Origin: Rs1 sp000416275
Lineage (GTDB): Bacteria; Pseudomonadota; Gammaproteobacteria; Pseudomonadales; Balneatricaceae
DNA length: 64,000 bases
Direction: 5' to 3'
Assembly: GCA_965243635.1 (NCBI GenBank)
Contig: OZ251574.1
Span: forward strand, 372,001 to 436,000
Of this stretch, positions 30,551-39,744 are shown in pieces; position 1 is the first letter of the stretch; each line of letters begins with the position of its first letter. Under the pieces are notes generated by a model. The model saw only the letters and a program-made list of their open reading frames with translations. It was not told the DNA's origin and did not search any database. The position numbers were made by a program, and so were the translations under genes.

Positions 30551-30940
30551 ATGGCTGTCGACAAATTCCCCGCTTTAGTGGAAATGGGTTTTGAAGATCC
30601 TTCCGAAATTGAACGCTACACAACTCGCATTGAGGGTGATGTAGATATTCTTAAAGTCTACCACCGTCGTCATCAAGGCGAGTGGATGACTAAAAGTAAG
30701 AAGTTTAAATTTAAGCGTCTGCATAAAAAATTAAGAGTTAACGAAGGTTTAACAGCATACCGTGATACTACGGAGTCTTCGCCTTTCTTCCTCAAAGCGG
30801 TCACAGAACTTGACACCTTAGTGGCTGGTGATAGAACTGCTAAAGCTAAAAAAGAAGATATTTTAGAAGAATTGGATCACCTCAATAAAGTTGTCTCACG
30901 AAAAATTGAAGATTTAAAGCGCCAAATCGAAGAGTTGTAA
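30551..30940 (+). CDS. DUF3461 family protein
   Basis: A 129-residue soluble protein of unknown function. It begins KFPALVEMGFEDPSEIERYT and continues with EGDVDILKVYHRRHQGEWM and a basic SKKFKFKRLHKKLRV, as in other DUF3461 members. The last 45 residues form a charged coiled coil (ILEELDHLNKVVSRKIEDLK). ATG follows AGGAGTC. A single-gene unit: a terminator follows. Confidence 0.85.
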   Translation: MAVDKFPALVEMGFEDPSEIERYTTRIEGDVDILKVYHRRHQGEWMTKSKKFKFKRLHKKLRVNEGLTAYRDTTESSPFFLKAVTELDTLVAGDRTAKAKKEDILEELDHLNKVVSRKIEDLKRQIEEL

Positions 30941-30982
30941 AGTAGTTAGTTTAACAATTACTCCCAGTCCTCGTCCTTAAAA

Positions 30983-31017
30983 ACACTTGTCGATATTATT
31001 ATCACAAGTGTTTTTTT
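30983..31017 (+). terminator. Rho-independent terminator after the DUF3461 gene
   Basis: ACACTTGT (30983-30990) pairs with ACAAGTGT (31004-31011), with an inner GAT/ATC, followed by seven Ts. Confidence 0.88.
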
Positions 31018-31038
31018 GTGTCTGAAATTTAGCCAGCT

Positions 31039-31076
31039 CTGCATAAGTCGGCCTGGAATAAGCCACGGTTATGCAG
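31039..31076. repeat. palindromic repeat, copy A (CTGCATAA...TTATGCAG)
   Basis: CTGCATAA (31039-31046) pairs with TTATGCAG (31069-31076) over a 22-base loop. The same outer stem, GCTCTGCATAA, recurs in the stronger hairpin at 33337-33373, so the two look like members of one small intergenic repeat family. Confidence 0.5.
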
Positions 31077-31209
31077 GACTGGATAGAGAATTGTCTTTTG
31101 ACTTAGCCGCTAAGTATGCAAACTCAGCTAACTGTTAATCATGCTAAACTATTCCATTCTAGTAGTTAAATTTACCGAGGTTGGTGTTTTAAATGATGAC
31201 GATTAATCG

Positions 31210-31809
31210 ATGTTGGACTTAATTAAAAGACGGTTAGACAAATACCAGCCCTTAACTATTAACAGAGACTTGCCAGAGGCTGGCGTACTAATAGCCATAA
31301 CTGATGAGGCGGAACCACAGGTGGTTTTAACCAAGCGGGCCAGTCAATTAACCAGTCACAGTGGTGAGATTGCCTTCCCTGGCGGCAAGCGTGACGCTAC
31401 AGATATAGATATCCTACACACTGCCCTTAGAGAGGCGCATGAAGAAGTTGATTTAAATCCCGAGCAGGTGAACTTGATCGGCAGGCTGGATGATAAAGTG
31501 TCTTTACATCAGCTCAAAGTTAGCCCTTGCGTGGGAATTATCTCGCCATCAATTGTCTTGACTGCACATCTAGCTGAGTTAGATTGTGTTTTTAAAGTGC
31601 CGCTGAGTTATTTTCTAGATCCAGCCAATCGCTGTGATCACTTGTCCGAGTATCATGCTAAAGCCAAGTACGCCCCCTGCTACATATTTAACGGTCATTT
31701 GATTTGGGGCTTAACATCGTATATTTTAATGGAGTTTTTAAATGTGTCGCTGCAGGCAAAGATTGAACTGCAGGCTCAGCCTGGCATGAAATTAGCGGCA
31801 AAGGGCTAG
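31210..31809 (+). CDS. Nudix hydrolase, CoA pyrophosphatase type
   Basis: It has 199 residues. VVLTKRASQLTSHSGEIAFP followed by GGK is the extended signature of the NudL/YeaB branch, whose members split coenzyme A to phosphopantetheine and ADP. The Nudix box continues with LREAHEEVDL; the first acidic position of the box is Asp (in RDATDID) instead of Glu. The C-terminal part has HLIWGLTSYILMEFL, typical of the branch. No good ribosome binding site is seen before ATG 31210. CoA hydrolysis is inferred from the family. Confidence 0.85.
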   Translation: MLDLIKRRLDKYQPLTINRDLPEAGVLIAITDEAEPQVVLTKRASQLTSHSGEIAFPGGKRDATDIDILHTALREAHEEVDLNPEQVNLIGRLDDKVSLHQLKVSPCVGIISPSIVLTAHLAELDCVFKVPLSYFLDPANRCDHLSEYHAKAKYAPCYIFNGHLIWGLTSYILMEFLNVSLQAKIELQAQPGMKLAAKG

Positions 31810-32166
31810 CTAAGATGTCTGTCCAAGTACTTAATAGTGAGTGCTCAGCTGGTAAGTGATGGTTCCGAGTCTTCTTGAGTAATACCGATCGCACCTGTTT
31901 TTAAAATCGGTGTATAATGACAAAGTTAAAATATGCTTCTGATTGGCAAGGTGTTTAGCTAGAATCTTGCATGCAATAGCTCGTAGTTTGACTAGCTTCT
32001 TGAGCTGGCAGATTTTTAAGTCGATTAGACGCCACTATGCGGTGCTCAATTGCAAGTATCTGTAAAATCTAGACAGCGTGTTTATAGAGCACTGTACGCC
32101 TATTTGGCTTGGGCGCGCCATTGTTACTCATAGGTCTCGATAATAAAAGCTAAGGTTACAAATTAT
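31810..32166. other. 357-bp gap between the Nudix gene and pilU
   Basis: No gene or RNA was recognised. A TATAAT lies at 31913-31918 without a convincing -35 box. TTGCATGCAA (near 31965) is a short palindrome. The pilU promoter is presumably here. Confidence 0.5.
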
Positions 32167-33330
32167 ATGGACTTTGAAAAATTCCTAACGGAATTGGCAG
32201 CAAGAGATGGTTCAGATCTCTATCTATCTACTGGAGCGCGGCCATGTGCGAAATTTCAGGGTACCTTAGAGCCTCTTAGTGAAGAGGTGATAGGGGTAGG
32301 TGAAGTTGAAATGATCGCCCGTGAGATCATGGATGAAAAGCAGTGGCAAGATTTTCAGCGGGAGCTGGAAATGAATTTGGCTATCTCTATCGCCAAAGTG
32401 GGTCGCTTTAGAGTTAATGTTTTTAAACAGAGAAACCAATACGCGCTAGTCGCGCGTAATATTAAGAGCGAAATCCCCAATTTTTCGGACCTTGGTTTGC
32501 CAGATCATCTAAAAGAAGTCGTGATGGATAAACGCGGCCTGATTTTGTTTGTTGGCGCCACCGGTTCTGGTAAATCAACTTCTTTAGCCTCGCTATTAGA
32601 TTATCGAAATGCTAATTCTGGCGGTCATATCATTACGATTGAAGACCCGATAGAATTTATTCACCAGCACAAAAAATCGATTGTCAACCAGCGTGAAGTT
32701 GGGGTCGATACCCGTAGTTTTCACAGTGCCTTGATCAATACCTTGCGTCAGGCACCAGATGTTATTTTAATTGGTGAGATACGCGACCGAGAGACAATGG
32801 AGCACTGTCTGGCATTTTCTGAAACCGGGCACTTAGCTATCTCAACACTGCATGCTAACAATGCCAACCAAGCCCTAGATAGAATTATTAACTTTTTCCC
32901 GGAGGAGCGTCATTCACAAGTACTCTCTGATCTATCATTAAATATTAAAGCGATAGTGTCGCAGCGTTTAGTGAAAACCATCCATGGTAAGCGTACCGCA
33001 GCGGTGGAAGTTTTGTTAAATACCTCAACTATCCGCGATCTAATTGCTAAAGGCGACATAGAGGGCATCAAAGAGATCATGGAAAAGTCTGAAAATTTAG
33101 GCATGAAGACCTTCGACTCCTCTCTGTATGATCTAGTATCAGGTGGGATTATTAGTATGGAGGAGGGTTTAAAGCATGCTGATTCGGTGAATAACTTACG
33201 TTTGCGGCTCAAGTTAGATGAGAGAGAGTTGCGCAGAGCGGAAGCGACCACTGTTGTTCAGCCAGCTGAGGCTGGCACGTCCAAGGCCTCAGCAAAAGTT
33301 GCTGGGCCAAGTAAATTTGAATTGTTGTAG
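32167..33330 (+). CDS. pilU: type IV pilus retraction ATPase PilU
   Basis: Hexameric ATPase that helps PilT retract type IV pili at the inner membrane. It has 387 residues. Walker A GATGSGKST is at 130-138. The Asp box has HIITIEDPIEFIHQHKKSIV, the Walker B part APDVILIGEIRDRETMEHCL, and the His box GHLAISTLHANNANQA. The close match to Pseudomonas PilU (MEFEKLL start, KSIVNQREVGVDT, LRLRLKLDERE end) favours PilU over PilT. No pilT is adjacent, which is odd because the two usually sit together. It is separate from the Tad ATPase at 61053. Confidence 0.92.
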   Translation: MDFEKFLTELAARDGSDLYLSTGARPCAKFQGTLEPLSEEVIGVGEVEMIAREIMDEKQWQDFQRELEMNLAISIAKVGRFRVNVFKQRNQYALVARNIKSEIPNFSDLGLPDHLKEVVMDKRGLILFVGATGSGKSTSLASLLDYRNANSGGHIITIEDPIEFIHQHKKSIVNQREVGVDTRSFHSALINTLRQAPDVILIGEIRDRETMEHCLAFSETGHLAISTLHANNANQALDRIINFFPEERHSQVLSDLSLNIKAIVSQRLVKTIHGKRTAAVEVLLNTSTIRDLIAKGDIEGIKEIMEKSENLGMKTFDSSLYDLVSGGIISMEEGLKHADSVNNLRLRLKLDERELRRAEATTVVQPAEAGTSKASAKVAGPSKFELL

Positions 33331-33336
33331 AGAGAC

Positions 33337-33373
33337 CTCTGCATAACGTTGCGAGCGCAGTAGTTATGCAGAG
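33337..33373. repeat. palindromic repeat, copy B
   Basis: CTCTGCATAAC (33337-33347) pairs perfectly with GTTATGCAGAG (33363-33373). Within the loop TGCG (33350-33353) pairs with CGCA (33356-33359). It starts 7 bases after the pilU stop and has no T-run. It shares its stem with the repeat at 31039. Confidence 0.6.
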
Positions 33374-33395
33374 CTCTGAGAGAGATTACTGGTAA

Positions 33396-33803
33396 ATGAA
33401 TGAAATCGTCGAAGAGTTAAGAGAAAAAAATCAAGATCGATTCGCCTCTATTGAGCTTCCCGATGAAGACCAACTGGTGATTATACAAGAGCAGCTGCTG
33501 TTGCATTTGCCGGCGGATTTAAAAGATTTTTTGCTGAATGTGAGCGATGTAGTGTACGGCAGCATTCGGCCGGTGACCGTCACCGATGACTTCGCCGCAA
33601 CGCACCTCCCGGAAATGGCTTCAGTAGCTTGGGATAGAGGCTTGCCGCGTGAATATATTCCAGTTTGTGAAATGTTAGATGGCTATTATTTTATTGCTCA
33701 AGAAGGCTATGTCAGTGTTTGGCGACCAGCGATAGGAGTAGACCAGAATTTTCATTGGGATTCACTGTGGCACTGGTGTGAGCAGGTTTGGCTAAAAAGC
33801 TAA
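33396..33803 (+). CDS. SMI1/KNR4 (SUKH) family protein
   Basis: A 135-residue soluble protein. The helical start is followed by LPADLKDFLLNVSDVVYGSI, then EYIPVCEMLDGYYFIAQEGYVSVW, the order of the SMI1/KNR4 fold. Some SUKH proteins are immunity proteins for polymorphic toxins, but no toxin lies nearby, and versions in this neighbourhood are usually stand-alone with unknown role. ATG 33396 has a weak site, GAGAGAG, about 16 bases upstream. Confidence 0.7.
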   Translation: MNEIVEELREKNQDRFASIELPDEDQLVIIQEQLLLHLPADLKDFLLNVSDVVYGSIRPVTVTDDFAATHLPEMASVAWDRGLPREYIPVCEMLDGYYFIAQEGYVSVWRPAIGVDQNFHWDSLWHWCEQVWLKS

Positions 33804-33893
33804 TAGGCTCTAGGAGGTTCGCTCAGTAACTGTGAAAGCAGAGATACGGAATCTTGCTAGATATATGCGCCGCATATAAACACTAATTTATCC

Positions 33894-35411
33894 TCAAACA
33901 GCCTCGCTCTCTTTCTGATCACGCTTCTCAGTCGCTCTTCGATTGCGATAGAGAATATAAGCCCCGCACAACACACTCAATATATACAGAGGCCAGGGGC
34001 CGAATCGTTGAAAAGGGGTCAAGCCTTGCATCGGCTGTACACTGCCCTCTAAAATAGCCTCGGTATACCTCGGTGCTATTTTATCGACTCTACCTTGGGG
34101 ATCAACGATAGCGCTAATGCCGTTGTTAGCGCTGCGCACTAGCCAACGGCCGTTTTCTATGGCGCGCATTCTGGCTATTTGAAAGTGCTGGTCGGGGCCG
34201 ATCGAGTGACTAAACCAAGTGTCATTGGAAAGCGTTAGGATTAGATCTGCATTTTTACTGTATTCTCGTACTAACTCCGGATAGGCAATTTCATAACAGA
34301 TTGCGGTGCTATATTTGTATGCACCGACTGTTAGCAATGGTTGCCGGCTCAATTTAGGTAAGCTAAAGGTGAAATCTGGGATGTTTAAGAAATTAAACAA
34401 ATCTCTAAATTCATGCTGCCAAGGTATGTACTCGCCAAAGGGTACCAAGCGCTGTTTATGGTAGTAACTCTGCTCGGTCAAATTTAGGATTGAATTGTGT
34501 ATCCTGCGGCCTTTAGGGTGTTGGCTATCTTCGACTCTGATAGGTACGCCGCTGATTAGAGAGCCGCCAAGTTGGCGGTGTGCAGCGACTAAAGGTGCAA
34601 AGTATGCTGCAACCGCTGGATATAAGCTGGGGATAGCGGTCTCTGGCCAAATGATCACTTTATCACCAATGATTGGCTCCGTGATACGGTAATATTTACT
34701 CACTATTTCCGCTAAATGTCGGTTATCCCATTTGATCTGCTGCGGGATGTTGGGTTGCACAATCGCAAAATCAATCGGTTCCCCTTTAGGCTGCGTCCAA
34801 TTATTTGGCAGCATGTAACTGCTTAAAAGCGGTATCGTGATCCAGCCCACCACTATCAGAAATTGGCGGCGCGCTCTTTTTATGATAAAACTGGCGCCGG
34901 CCAAGCTGATAGCTACCACCAAATATGAGTTAAGCCAAACCCCTCCCAGTGCCGCCAGTGGTGCAAAGGGTGTGTCCAGAGTGGTATAGCCCAAATATAG
35001 CCAGGGGAAGCCGGTAAATAACCAGCTGCGTAGCCACTCGAATAACAGCCATAGTATGCTAAAGCCGAGCGCTGCGTAGCGAGCGCTAAAATATTTTTGG
35101 AACAGCCAAATTTGGCAGAGAAAGAGCAGGGCTAAGGCAGCGCAAAAAGTAAGCGTCAGTAATGCGGCGGGTATCGCGTGGGTATTACCGTAGGTGTGAA
35201 TGCTGACATACACCCAGGAGACTCCGCTGCCAAAAAATCCCAAGCCAAATAACCAGCCCAGCCACAGTGCTTGTTTAACGCTCTGTTTTTTTAGAAGTAG
35301 GTATAGCGCTCCCGGTGTTAGCAGTGCGAACACGAAAAAATTAAATGGAGCAAAGGCGAGGGTGGTGCTGGCCCCAGCGATGAGGGCCAGTAAGGGTCTA
35401 TTGCCCTTCAA
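33894..35411 (-). CDS. lnt: apolipoprotein N-acyltransferase
   Basis: Adds the third acyl chain to lipoproteins at the inner membrane. It has 505 residues (E. coli 512). About seven membrane segments precede residue 200, then a nitrilase-like domain carries the triad E257 (WPETAIPS), K319 (YYHKQRLVPFGEYIPW) and C372 (ICYEIAYPELV). A final membrane helix near 480 is followed by a charged tail. It is last in miaB-phoH-ybeY-corC-lnt, and the frame begins one base below the corC stop. Confidence 0.96.
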   Translation of the reverse strand: MKGNRPLLALIAGASTTLAFAPFNFFVFALLTPGALYLLLKKQSVKQALWLGWLFGLGFFGSGVSWVYVSIHTYGNTHAIPAALLTLTFCAALALLFLCQIWLFQKYFSARYAALGFSILWLLFEWLRSWLFTGFPWLYLGYTTLDTPFAPLAALGGVWLNSYLVVAISLAGASFIIKRARRQFLIVVGWITIPLLSSYMLPNNWTQPKGEPIDFAIVQPNIPQQIKWDNRHLAEIVSKYYRITEPIIGDKVIIWPETAIPSLYPAVAAYFAPLVAAHRQLGGSLISGVPIRVEDSQHPKGRRIHNSILNLTEQSYYHKQRLVPFGEYIPWQHEFRDLFNFLNIPDFTFSLPKLSRQPLLTVGAYKYSTAICYEIAYPELVREYSKNADLILTLSNDTWFSHSIGPDQHFQIARMRAIENGRWLVRSANNGISAIVDPQGRVDKIAPRYTEAILEGSVQPMQGLTPFQRFGPWPLYILSVLCGAYILYRNRRATEKRDQKESEAV

Positions 35412-36251
35412 TTAACTATTGACTCGCTGTACGTGTAATAGCCTGATGCGCCGGTGTTCAGAGGATAGAATTTTAAATTTAAAGTTGTCGATGATAATTT
35501 CTTCATCTTTTTGCGGTAGGTGCCCAAAACGTTGGGTGACAATGCCGCCCACCGTATCGAAGTCATATTTATCAAAGCTAGTATGGAAATACTGATCAAA
35601 ATCTTCTAGCTCAGTCAGTGCTTTGACTAAAAATGCATTGTCATCGAAGGGGCGAATATTGCCCTCGTCATCGACAGGGTCGTGTTCGTCTTCAATTTCA
35701 CCGACAATTTGTTCCAGTACATCTTCAATGGTGATCAGCCCGGCGATTCCGCCGTATTCATCGACGACTATCGCGAGATGGCTGCGGTTGGCGCGAAATT
35801 CATTGAGTAGAATGTTTAATCTTTTGCTCTCTGGAATGAAAGTGACATCCCGCAGCTTATCTTTAACGGTAATTTCGTGTTCATTTTCTTCGAGTAGATT
35901 TGGCAGTAAGTCTTTAGCTAACAATACACCGATAATCTCATTGGGGTTTTTGCCTACGACCGGGAATCGAGAGTGGGCACTGGAAATTATGGTAGGTAAA
36001 AATTCTTTAATGGTCTGGTCGGCTTCTATGATAACCATTTTGGAACGCGGTACCATTATATCTCTGACTTGCATTTCAGAGACTTGCATCGCACCTTCGA
36101 TAATCGAAAGTGCCTCTTTATCGAGTAAGTTATCACCTGCCGCTTCTTTGATCACATCTAATACTTGTTGCTTAGTCTTGGGATCAAAAGATAATGCTTG
36201 GGCTATGCGCCCAAAGATACTTCGTGGTTTTTCTGATCGATCTTCGTTCAT
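35412..36251 (-). CDS. corC: HlyC/CorC family CBS-domain protein (CorC/YbeX)
   Basis: It has 279 residues. Two CBS domains (about 65-195, with VRDIMVPRSKMV and SHLAIVVDEYGGIAGLITIEDV) are followed by a CorC_HlyC transporter-associated domain to the end. It is the short cytoplasmic form without the DUF21 membrane part. E. coli YbeX/CorC is linked to magnesium/cobalt resistance and, more recently, ribosome care; the role here is inferred. It ends at the lnt start and begins 33 bases after ybeY. Confidence 0.93.
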   Translation of the reverse strand: MNEDRSEKPRSIFGRIAQALSFDPKTKQQVLDVIKEAAGDNLLDKEALSIIEGAMQVSEMQVRDIMVPRSKMVIIEADQTIKEFLPTIISSAHSRFPVVGKNPNEIIGVLLAKDLLPNLLEENEHEITVKDKLRDVTFIPESKRLNILLNEFRANRSHLAIVVDEYGGIAGLITIEDVLEQIVGEIEDEHDPVDDEGNIRPFDDNAFLVKALTELEDFDQYFHTSFDKYDFDTVGGIVTQRFGHLPQKDEEIIIDNFKFKILSSEHRRIRLLHVQRVNS

Positions 36252-36284
36252 TGGTTCTTTTAGCTCCGAGCTTAAAGGTAGTTG

Positions 36285-36740
36285 TTAAAGGTACGGATCG
36301 CAAATATTAAGTTTGGCTAGAATCTCTCTCTCAAGCTGTTCCATTTCTTCTGCTTCACCATCTTCTATGTGGTCAAATCCTAAAAGATGCAAGGTACCAT
36401 GAATAGTCATGTGTGCCCAGTGATCAAAAAGTGTTTTTTGTTGTTCGATAGCCTCTTGTGCGACCACTGGTGCACAGATCAACAAGTCGCCTAGTATTTC
36501 AACTTGCTGAGTAACGCAATCCGGGGTCTCGAACGGAAAAGAAAGTACATTAGTTGGCCGCTCTTTGCCGCGGTATTGGCTATTAAGCGCCTGACTTTGA
36601 TCCGCGTCGACAATCCTAATACAAATTGAAAACTGTTGAGTATAGGGTTTTAGAGCAGTGTCTACCCAGCTCTGAATGTCTTCGCGACTGGGCAATTGGC
36701 TAGCGTCTACTGTGTATTGGACTTCGAGCTCAGTGCTCAT
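36285..36740 (-). CDS. ybeY: endoribonuclease YbeY
   Basis: Zinc-dependent RNase for 16S rRNA 3'-end maturation and ribosome quality control. It has 151 residues (E. coli 155). The metal motif H-x3-H-x5-H is clear in HGTLHLLGFDH. RGKERPTNVLSFPFE is also conserved. It overlaps phoH by 4 bases. Confidence 0.96.
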   Translation of the reverse strand: MSTELEVQYTVDASQLPSREDIQSWVDTALKPYTQQFSICIRIVDADQSQALNSQYRGKERPTNVLSFPFETPDCVTQQVEILGDLLICAPVVAQEAIEQQKTLFDHWAHMTIHGTLHLLGFDHIEDGEAEEMEQLEREILAKLNICDPYL

Positions 36741-37744
36741 CGGGTCACCGAAAGTTGGTGGGGGGGATTAGATTTCTGCAAGTCGTGACGATCGTATGCC
36801 TCGACAATGTGTTGCACTAAATGATGGCGCACTACATCTTTGGATGAAAAATAACTAAAGCCAATGCCCTCTACTCCCTCTAATACTTCTGCCGCATGGC
36901 GCAGTCCAGAAGGTACACCTTTAGGTAGGTCTACCTGGGTAATGTCACCGGTTATAACGGCTGTTGAACCAAAGCCAATCCGGGTCAAAAACATTTTCAT
37001 TTGCTCTCGAGTGGTATTCTGGCTCTCATCTAAAATAATGAATGAGCCGTTTAAGGTGCGGCCGCGCATATAGGCTAACGGTGCTATTTCAATGACATGA
37101 CGTTCAATTAATCGGGCGACTCGTTCAAAACCGAGCATTTCAAATAGAGCGTCGTACAGTGGTCGCAAGTAAGGGTCAACTTTTTGCGCCAAGTCTCCCG
37201 GCAGGAAGCCGAGTTTTTCGCCAGCCTCTACAGCGGGGCGCACTAATACGATCCGCTCTACTTCTTCGCGCTCTAGAGCTTCAACGGCACAGGCGACGGC
37301 CAGGTAAGTTTTACCTGTACCAGCGGGGCCAATACCGAAGCTTATATCGTGAGTTGCAATCGAGCGAGTATATTGCTGTTGGTTGGGGCCGCGGGGCTTG
37401 ACTAGGACTTTACGGGTTTTAATCAGTATGCCACTTTCTATAGCGCTATCCGCTAAGATTAGGTCTTGCTCTAAGCCTGATTGTTGCAGGCACAAGTGTA
37501 CTTGCTGTAAGTCTAGATCGGTACCTGCGCAAGTATCTAGATACATTTGCTTGAGTAGTGAGGCCACTTTATTGGCTAAATCGGGATCACCGGTAACTTG
37601 AAAGTCAATCCCTCGGTTGCTGATGATGACATTGAGACGTTTTTCTATCAGCTTCAGATTCTCGTTGTACTGGCCACAGAGACTGGCAAGAGCAGCGGTG
37701 TCGCTGTGCGATAAAGTGAAATTTATAGATGTGCTATTGCTCAA
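36737..37744 (-). CDS. phoH: PhoH-like ATPase (YbeZ)
   Basis: It has 335 residues. Walker A GPAGTGKTYLAVACA is near 136-150, followed by RPAVEAGEKLGFLPGDL and Walker B FIILDESQNTT. The N-terminal region is a KH-like domain (about 15-75). YbeZ works with YbeY as an RNA-linked ATPase, and the gene pair overlaps by 4 bases here. The 192-bp gap to miaB holds no gene. Confidence 0.95.
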   Translation of the reverse strand: MSNSTSINFTLSHSDTAALASLCGQYNENLKLIEKRLNVIISNRGIDFQVTGDPDLANKVASLLKQMYLDTCAGTDLDLQQVHLCLQQSGLEQDLILADSAIESGILIKTRKVLVKPRGPNQQQYTRSIATHDISFGIGPAGTGKTYLAVACAVEALEREEVERIVLVRPAVEAGEKLGFLPGDLAQKVDPYLRPLYDALFEMLGFERVARLIERHVIEIAPLAYMRGRTLNGSFIILDESQNTTREQMKMFLTRIGFGSTAVITGDITQVDLPKGVPSGLRHAAEVLEGVEGIGFSYFSSKDVVRHHLVQHIVEAYDRHDLQKSNPPHQLSVTR

Positions 37745-37936
37745 TAGATTATCTCCAATAAGGGGTCGTTAAACAAAGTAGCGAGCGCTGCTAACAGCAG
37801 TGAAAATCCGACCCTAGAAGGGCTTGAGTAGCCTTCGAGCCTCGAATTTCAAGCTTAGCTTGGCAAGTGCAATACCATTGCTAAAGTTTCACCATCTAAA
37901 AAGTAGCCCAAGTATAGCACATTTGCCGTTGCCCTC

Positions 37937-39334
37937 TTACACTGGGCTGACGGCATTTTCCGGTGCTTGAGTGGCGATCGCTATAGGCTGAAAACCATCT
38001 AACTCAGAGCTGAGCAGCTTGCCAATCAAAGAGTTAGTATACGACTGGATTATTTCAACATCGGCGAAATTGCCAATCAGATTCGGATCGTCACATCTGA
38101 AATTAACCACTCTATTGTTTTCAGTTCGCCCCGAGAGCATGCCTGGATCTTTCTTGGAGTAGCTATTGACTAAAATACGCTGGGTAGAGCCAACCATTTG
38201 TCGGCTGATAAGCTGCGCATTTTGGGTGATGCGATCTTGTAACCTTTTTAAGCGCAGCTTTTTGGTCTCATCGGTCACCGTGTCGGGGATATCAGATGCG
38301 GGGGTGCCCGGTCTGCGGCTGTAGATAAAGCTGTAGGAAATATCAAAGCCGATTTGATCGATCAACTGCATGGTTTGTTCGAAGTCGAATTCGGTTTCAC
38401 CGGGAAAGCCGATGATGAAGTCCGATGAGAAGCAGATGTCAGGGCGGATTTTTTTAAGTTTACGCATCTTGGACTTGTATTCGAGAGTGGTGTGCCCGCG
38501 CTTCATCGCCATTAAAATACTGTCGGAGCCGGACTGTACCGGCAAGTGTAAATGGCTGACCAGCTCAGGTATCTCAGCGTACACTTCAATCAGTGAATCG
38601 GTAAATTCAACGGGGTGTGATGTGGTAAAGCGGATTCTATCGATGCCGTCAATGGTCGCCACTAAACGAATCAGTTCAGCGAGGTCCGCGGTTTCTTGGT
38701 CGTCAGTTGCACCGCGATAAGCATTGACGTTTTGTCCCAGTAAATTAACTTCTCTGACGCCCTGCTCAGCGAGTTCAACGCACTCGGCTAAAACGTCGTC
38801 TAAAGGTCGGCTAACTTCTTCGCCGCGTGTGTAGGGGACGACACAGAAAGTGCAGTATTTACTGCAACCTTCCATCACTGAAACAAAAGCTTCAGCGCCA
38901 TTGGCGACTGGGGCCGGTAATCGGTCGAACTTTTCTATCTCTGGGAAACTGACATCGACAATGCCGATTTTCCCCTGATCGGTTAAATCGATCATTTCCG
39001 GCAGTCTGTGTAACGTTTGTGGCCCGAACACCATATCGACGAAAGGGGCGCGCTTGAGAATTTTCTCGCCTTCCTGACTGGCAACACAGCCGCCAACCCC
39101 TATTTTTAAATTGGGATTCTTTTCTTTTAGCTTGCGCCAGCGACCCAGTTGATGGAAAACTTTTTCCTGGGCTCGCTCGCGGATAGAGCAAGTGTTGAGT
39201 AACAGTACATCTGCTTCGCTAGCATCATCTGTTAGCTCAAGTTCATGACTTTCACCAAGTAAATCTGCCATGCGTGAAGAGTCATACTCATTCATCTGAC
39301 AGCCGTGGGTTTTAATAAATAGCTTCTTTGCCAT
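37937..39334 (-). CDS. miaB: tRNA-2-methylthio-N6-dimethylallyladenosine synthase
   Basis: Radical-SAM methylthiotransferase acting on A37 of tRNAs. It has 465 residues from ATG 39334 (E. coli 474); the open frame runs to 39364, but AAGGTG sits 7 bases before 39334. The N-terminal UPF0004 domain has KTHGCQMNEYDS, NTCSIRERA and GGCVA, giving three cluster cysteines. The radical-SAM motif is CSKYCTFC, and the C-terminal TRAM domain ends near 440. It heads the conserved miaB-phoH-ybeY-corC-lnt cluster. Confidence 0.97.
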   Translation of the reverse strand: MAKKLFIKTHGCQMNEYDSSRMADLLGESHELELTDDASEADVLLLNTCSIRERAQEKVFHQLGRWRKLKEKNPNLKIGVGGCVASQEGEKILKRAPFVDMVFGPQTLHRLPEMIDLTDQGKIGIVDVSFPEIEKFDRLPAPVANGAEAFVSVMEGCSKYCTFCVVPYTRGEEVSRPLDDVLAECVELAEQGVREVNLLGQNVNAYRGATDDQETADLAELIRLVATIDGIDRIRFTTSHPVEFTDSLIEVYAEIPELVSHLHLPVQSGSDSILMAMKRGHTTLEYKSKMRKLKKIRPDICFSSDFIIGFPGETEFDFEQTMQLIDQIGFDISYSFIYSRRPGTPASDIPDTVTDETKKLRLKRLQDRITQNAQLISRQMVGSTQRILVNSYSKKDPGMLSGRTENNRVVNFRCDDPNLIGNFADVEIIQSYTNSLIGKLLSSELDGFQPIAIATQAPENAVSPV

Positions 39335-39364
39335 TGTGCACCTTGCTCTATCTGTTTCTGTCAA

Positions 39365-39744
39365 GATTGACCAGTGGCCAGTCTTGAAAAGTAATTAATT
39401 GCTACACCACCGCGGTTCTTTAGCATAAAATAAGCTGAGACTTTTATATTTAATTGCGGGAAATTTGTCAGTAAAAGTAAGCAGTGTGCCGCGAAAATTT
39501 TGCCTATTATACTGCGCCCTTTAGCCGATAGCTATTTTGCTGAAGACTATTTTGCAGCGCGACTGAGCAAAAGAAACCTCGAGCGGGCAATGTCTATAAT
39601 ATCTTGATGATAGGGCTGCTATTTATAGCTACAGATTGCTTTTCTATACAGCGCGCTGTGGTGTGCAATATTCGGGCGGCTATACTTGTAAATTTTAGCG
39701 CAGCCCCAATTGATGTAGATACATTATATATTCGAGAGAAAATC
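39365..39744. other. 380-bp divergent gap between miaB and the DUF1820 gene
   Basis: No gene is credited here. A hairpin of TCAAGA (39361-39366) with TCTTGA (39382-39387) and inner pairs lies in the miaB leader. A TATACT (39508-39513) followed by GCGCCC is a possible -10 for the plus-strand gene, without a good -35. Confidence 0.4.

Noticed and set aside
33396..33803. SMI1/KNR4 protein as an immunity protein of a toxin system
   Set aside because: No toxin, secretion marker or further immunity gene lies nearby; the gene is alone between pilU and lnt.
39604..39744. N-terminal extension of the DUF1820 gene
   Set aside because: The extra 47 residues match nothing in the family, and a ribosome site sits just before ATG 39745.
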